Positions 59,972 to 64,000 of a stretch of DNA of 64,000 nt are shown in pieces. The notes below the pieces were generated by a model, which did not search any database, was not told the DNA's origin, and saw nothing but the letters and a program-made list of their open reading frames with translations. The stretch comes from Centrapalus pauciflorus (taxonomy: Eukaryota; Streptophyta; Magnoliopsida; Asterales; Asteraceae), in the NCBI GenBank assembly GCA_020465985.1, contig JAANYP010007179.1, positions 99,675 through 163,674 on the forward strand, read 5' to 3'. The translations under genes and the position numbers were made by a program. Positions within the stretch are counted from its first letter, which is position 1. Each line of letters begins with the position of its first letter.

Positions 59972-60296
59972 CTATACCCTATTTAGGACATAAGAAGCTG
60001 TATTGACTGCTTCTGCCCAAAAGGTCATTGGCAGTTTGGAATCAGCTAGCATGGTTCTAGCAGCCTCAATTAAAGTTCTGTTCTTTCTTTCAGCTACACC
60101 ATTTTGCTGTGGTGTTCTTGGTGCACTATATTGCCTAGCAATACCTTTAGACTCACGAAAACTGTTTAGTATATGGTTTTTAAATTCAGTTCCATTGTCT
60201 GACCTAATCACCTTAACTTTTAAGTTGGATTGGTTTTCTATCTTAAGAATAAATGATTTAACTAGCTCAGCAGTTTCATCTTTAGACCTAAGAAAG
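59972..60296 (-). pseudogene. Copia C integrase, cut by Copia D
   Basis: From the cut at 60296 it reads FLRSKDETAELVKSFILKIE, then IRSDNGTEFKN (second catalytic Asp of the DDE core), TPQQNGVAERKNRTLIEAARTML (catalytic Glu) and FWAEAVNTASYVLNRV. The first Asp and the zinc finger lie on the other side of the Copia D insertion, outside the window. Confidence 0.85.
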
Positions 60297-60604
60297 TGTT
60301 AGGCACAAAAAGGCCTCAGTCAAACCTGTTCTACATCTGAGGGGGAGATTTTATAATCAAACCTGTTGATGCATTTGAAGGTTGAATTTAAGGCCTGTTA
60401 TATGCCTTATTGAAACCTGAAAATGATTTGCAATATCAGTCTAAAGCTGTTCTATATGTTGCATGTGTTGCAACTAAGACAGTTTGTCCAAGCTGCTCTG
60501 TCTGCTGAACAGGCTGGACATAAACTGTCTACGCTGCTCTACACTATTGAGCAGCTTGGGCAATTTTAAAGTGTTCTGTTCTTTGTGAACAGAACCTGTT
60601 CTTT

Positions 60605-61996
60605 GTGAACAGGCTAAACACTTTATGGAATTTGTTTCCAAGTCATCATGTATTGTTTTTGGCTACAAGATCAGTTTACAAAGTCGAAGACAAAGTGGAA
60701 AACAGAAAAGGTTTGGAAGAAGATGCTGCAGATCTTGCTGAACAAGATGATGAGCAAATGATAGCCATGCTTGTCAAAAGGTTCAACAAGAAAAGGTTTG
60801 GAAGAAATATGCTGCAAGGAGGTTCAAGTGCTGGCAAAAAGAAGGCATTTGACAAATCCAAAGCTGAGTGCTTCAAGTGTGGCAAAACTGGTCACATAGC
60901 TGCTGACTGTGTGTCAAAAGCTGTTGGTCAGTCATCCAAACCCAACAAGACTAACAAGGATGATGGCTATAGGGTTAAGTACCTTATGGCCATGGCTAAG
61001 CTGAGGAAATTGGAAAACTCTGTGTCTTCCAATCGCCAAAAGGGACTCATGGCAGAGACATGTGACTGGGAGGAATCTGATTCATCATCTGATGAAGAAG
61101 ATAATCAATGTCTGATGGCCAACACTGATGTCCCATCAACAAGCAGTTTCAAACAGGATATGGCTGAAGCTGAAGTCTTCAGCAGCTTAGAGAACTGGAA
61201 TCCTACAATGATGTATAAGGTACAAAATTTTGTGGCTTACAGTTCTGAAGAAAAAGTTAAAATGTTTGAATATATGCTTGTTGATCTCAAAGCTGCTGTT
61301 GAGAAGCATGATGCTTTATTATCTGAAATCTCTAAGCTTAAAGCTGATCTTAAAACTAAATCCAGTAAACTGGACAGTTTCCATAAGTTGGAAACTGAGC
61401 TTGATGAATTAAAACACGTCAACTCCATTTTACTGGAAGAAAAGAGAGAAACAGATATAAAGCATGCCAAGCTTCAAAAGATAGTTGACTCTTGGTGCCA
61501 ATCTGCACAAAAAGTCAGCCATTGTATAAGTCAACAGATTCCTGCACAAATCCAAGCCTATCTTGGAGGGGATCTTGACACAGCAGCTTCAATTGTTGAG
61601 ATAAGTAATTTGAAAGAAGATTTATCCACTCTTGGTGAACTTCCAAATACATTCATTCAAAATGTGAATGGTAAACTAATCTCAACAAACAGGTTTGTCA
61701 GGCCTCAAAATACTGACAGCTTGTGTGAACTCAGCTCAAAAGCTGATGTTGGAGTTTGTTCTCCAAAACAGCCTGCTAAGTGCTTTGCTAGCTCACACAA
61801 GCAAAAGAAAGGAAAACATGTTCAAACTGAAGCTGTGGATGCTAAACCTGTTGACAAAACAGGTTCTGAGTCCAAAGCTGTTGGTAAAAAGCATGTTAAT
61901 CCTTTTGATGCTAAACACTTTGAAAATAAGTTTTCAAAAAGTAAGCAGCCTGTTTTCAACAAGGGTAAGTCTCATGTTGAAAACAAACTGCTGTGA
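60605..61996 (+). CDS. gag: LTR-gag chimeric frame of Copia D
   Basis: An intact 463-residue frame. Residues 1 to about 36 (MNRLNTLWNL...) are translated LTR DNA; the rest is gag from GLEEDAADLAEQDDEQMIAM onward, matching Copia A 47795-49060. It has one complete zinc knuckle CFKCGKTGHIAADC, which in Copia A has lost a Cys, followed by long helical, Lys/Glu-rich segments. It stops at 61996 after HVENKLL. The frame arises from the deletion at about 60710. Without an LTR promoter or primer site here, expression is doubtful; calling it a gene is generous. Confidence 0.55.
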   Translation: MNRLNTLWNLFPSHHVLFLATRSVYKVEDKVENRKGLEEDAADLAEQDDEQMIAMLVKRFNKKRFGRNMLQGGSSAGKKKAFDKSKAECFKCGKTGHIAADCVSKAVGQSSKPNKTNKDDGYRVKYLMAMAKLRKLENSVSSNRQKGLMAETCDWEESDSSSDEEDNQCLMANTDVPSTSSFKQDMAEAEVFSSLENWNPTMMYKVQNFVAYSSEEKVKMFEYMLVDLKAAVEKHDALLSEISKLKADLKTKSSKLDSFHKLETELDELKHVNSILLEEKRETDIKHAKLQKIVDSWCQSAQKVSHCISQQIPAQIQAYLGGDLDTAASIVEISNLKEDLSTLGELPNTFIQNVNGKLISTNRFVRPQNTDSLCELSSKADVGVCSPKQPAKCFASSHKQKKGKHVQTEAVDAKPVDKTGSESKAVGKKHVNPFDAKHFENKFSKSKQPVFNKGKSHVENKLL

Positions 61997-64000
61997 TTTC
62001 AAATTAAGTTTCAAATCATAGTGGTAAATTGGTTTTTAAATGAAAATAAGTTTTTCAAAAACCAAACACAGTGGAGTATGCTGATAGGCAGCATAAATCA
62101 CAATCCAGTAGGGGCAAAGGCAAAGCCATTGCTCAAACTGAGACAAATGGGAATAAGTTTCCCAACCTGTGGAAGCTCAAAAGCCAATCAAGCTTCCTGT
62201 CTTTGACATCTGTCCTCCCAAAAGAGGAAAGAAGAGACAGTCAAAGCTGTGACAATTGAAACTCTCCCACACAAGCTGTTGATTCAACAAAGAATGCTAA
62301 ACCTGCTAAAGAATCACAAAAACGCTCAGATGTGTTTCTGAAGGATTTTTTCTTCCAAAAATTCTAAAAGGAGAAAATGTTACAATGTGTGGGAAGAAGA
62401 CACATCTGGCCAAGGACTGTCCTGAATCTGAGGATATGAGGCCTTTGACTCTGCTGTTTCCTTCAAGCTGTCACAAGCAGTGGTGGAAATGTCACAGTCA
62501 CGAGGGATGGTATACAAGCTCATACCATTCAGATAGGGAGATTAGTGTGGCCTTCCAAATCCATCAACAAATGTTGATGAAGTAGGAGAACTCATCTCTG
62601 TGATGAGTTCCCCTAAAATGACTAATAATTCTCTTATCACTCTGCCGGAAAAACAACCTTCCAGGTTTGGTACTTGGACAGTGGGCTGCTCAGGGCACAT
62701 GACAGGTTGTAAGAATGCTGAGTGAATCAGGCCCTGAAAAAGGGCCAAAAGTCACCTTTGGTGACAATGTGGCAGGGATCCACGGAGGGATATGGAACTC
62801 TTAAAGCTGGTGCTGCAGTGTTCAAAAGGGTGCCTATGTGGTTGGGCTAAAACATAACCTTGTTAGGCATAAGCCACTGTGTGATGTGGCTACAAGGTTA
62901 ACTTTGATGAGCACCTGGGTTACATATTGGATTCCCAAGGCAAAGTTGTGCTGTGTGCTCAACGAAAGAAAGGTGTATATGTTGTGGATATGCATCTGTT
63001 GACCCCACAAACTGAAACCTGTTTTCTCACAAGAAACAAATGCTGATCTAAACTGGTTATGGCACGAGACTTCACATCTGAACTTCAAGAACATCAACAA
63101 ACTCTGTAAGAAAGAGTTGTTTGACAGGTTTGCCTTCTATGACTTTTGCCAAGATAGATTATGCACAGCTTGTGAGAAAGGCAAGCAGAGAAAAACATCT
63201 TTAATCCAAACCAATTTCTCTATTGATTGACTCCAACTTCTTGATCACTATGGACTTGTTTGGAGCCTGTAATGTCCCACGTCTGCAACGAGGAAGAAGA
63301 TACACTCTTGTAATGGTTGATGAGTTCTCCAGGTACACATGGGTGATCTTCTGAAGCAAAGAGAGGCTGCTAGCAGAGATTATTGGATTTGTCAAAAAGA
63401 TGGAAATCTGAACTCTGCCAAGTAAGCAGCTTAGAAGTGATCATGGTACTGAATTCAGAAACAGTACTCTTGAAGACTTCTGTGAAGAGAAAGGATCTCT
63501 CAAAATTTTCCGCAGTAAGAACTCCTCAACAAATGGAGTCTGCAAAAGGAGAAACTGAACTCTCATTGAAGCTGCTAGAACCATGCTGTGTGCATCAGGT
63601 TTACCTTCATCAGTTTGGGCTGAAGCTATTAACACTGCCTGCTTCACCAAACAGATCCTTAGTGGTGAAAAGGTTCAACAAGACTTCCTATGAGCTGCTC
63701 AAAGGGAGAAAGCCAAATGTCAGTTACTTCCAGTGTTTGGATGCCCTGTTTCATTCCGAATCCAAAAGGGACCAGCTGTCGAAATTTGAACCTAAGCTGA
63801 TGAAGGTGTGTTTGTTGGCTACTCTACATCTCAAAGCCTACAGAGTATACAACAACAAAAGAAAGGTGATAGGTGAATCTATCAATGTCACCTTTGAAGA
63901 GTCCAAGAATGGCCTCCACCAAAGCTGTTCCTGAATCAGTTTCAGGAGACCTTAAAAATCTTTTGCATCGATCTGATGCCCCAAATTCCAATAAATGAAT
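61997..64000 (+). pseudogene. Copia D gag end, protease, integrase; dense frameshifts
   Basis: Aligned by eye to Copia A 49070-50820. Recognisable pieces include the knuckle CGKKTHLAKDC (about 62385), protease WYLDSG (about 62672, canonical Ser kept, frame lost one base later), LNWLW (63049), VMVDEFSRYTW (about 63310) and SFNKT-like VVKRFNKTSYELL (63650-63705), ending in the Copia linker AYRVYNNKRKVIGESINVTFEE (63834-63900, shown in part). Frame changes occur every few tens of bases, mostly single-nucleotide gains or losses. Confidence 0.7.

Larger units (their letters stand above)
53725..60296 (-). mobile_element. Copia C (Sirevirus), minus strand, 3' LTR to integrase
   Basis: In element order (right to left): integrase (60296-59972), reverse transcriptase (59938-58139), RNase H (57981-57601), env-like ORF (57235-54652), polypurine tract (54352-54362), 3' LTR. 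An env-like ORF downstream of RNase H is a Sirevirus hallmark. The 5' part (gag, protease, 5' LTR) is not in the window; Copia D interrupts the integrase at 60297. Confidence 0.85.
60297..64000 (+). mobile_element. Copia D, rearranged member of the Copia A family
   Basis: Starts TGTTAGGCAC inside Copia C's integrase (candidate target duplication GAAAG at 60292-60296). The first ~410 bp is the U3 part of the LTR; it then jumps at about 60710 into the middle of gag, so the LTR promoter, primer site and first part of gag are missing. Gag, protease and integrase sequence parallel Copia A to the window end. Confidence 0.8.

Overview
This window reads as plant nuclear DNA from a eudicot, most likely a member of the daisy family (Asteraceae). 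The basis is one pentatricopeptide-repeat (PPR) gene, Sirevirus-type Copia elements with an env-like open reading frame of a kind I associate with Asteraceae repeats, and LTRs carrying arrays of CG-centred palindromes. The family-level call is inference; the plant call is solid. I see one host gene. Almost everything else is transposable elements, many of them nested, plus long (TA)n microsatellites.

Layout. 1-2.9 kb: an intact P-class PPR gene on the minus strand with its own TATA box. 2.9-4.2 kb: GGTTTGG-rich DNA and (TA)n tracts bracketing small Micron-like inverted-repeat elements. 4.2-11.9 kb: a minus-strand Ty3/Gypsy element that keeps gag but has lost pol. 11.9-15.0 kb: the 3' end of an Athila/Tat-type Gypsy element with a 1.7-kb LTR. 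15-20 kb: a duplicated GA-rich unit, a second Micron-like element, a Mutator-like element (9-bp target duplication) holding a 528-bp solo LTR, all possibly inside a Helitron. 20.5-22.2 kb: a solo LTR with a GC-rich core. 22.2-25.5 kb: AT-rich duplicated segments, one copy split by a Helitron-like insertion. 25.5-34.1 kb: a complete non-autonomous Sirevirus-like element that carries only env-like coding sequence, with a solo LTR inside it. 34.4-35.2 kb: a hAT-type inverted-repeat element blown up by (TA)n.

From 35.8 kb to the end lies one large nest. It opens with a CACTA transposon terminus. The CACTA transposase exon is split by a young Gypsy chromovirus (37274-45090; near-identical LTRs; TSD TCCCT) whose integrase core is deleted. 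Then four Copia elements follow, each apparently inserted into the one before: A (45803-) into the CACTA element, B (50821-) into A's integrase, C (minus strand, about 53725-) into B's gag, D (60297-) into C's integrase. None of the four reaches its far LTR before the window ends.

LTR boundaries were defended where possible by target-site duplications read on both sides: TCCCT, GTATC, ACAAG, TGTAC and ATTTT (5 bp), TTAAATATT (9 bp) and ATAGATAT (8 bp). No element here looks autonomous as it stands. The most unusual structural signal is a regularly spaced series of short hairpins with compensatory stem changes in the leader of the env-only element (26179-27197). Several unrelated LTR families in the same window show comparable arrays of different CG-containing palindromes.
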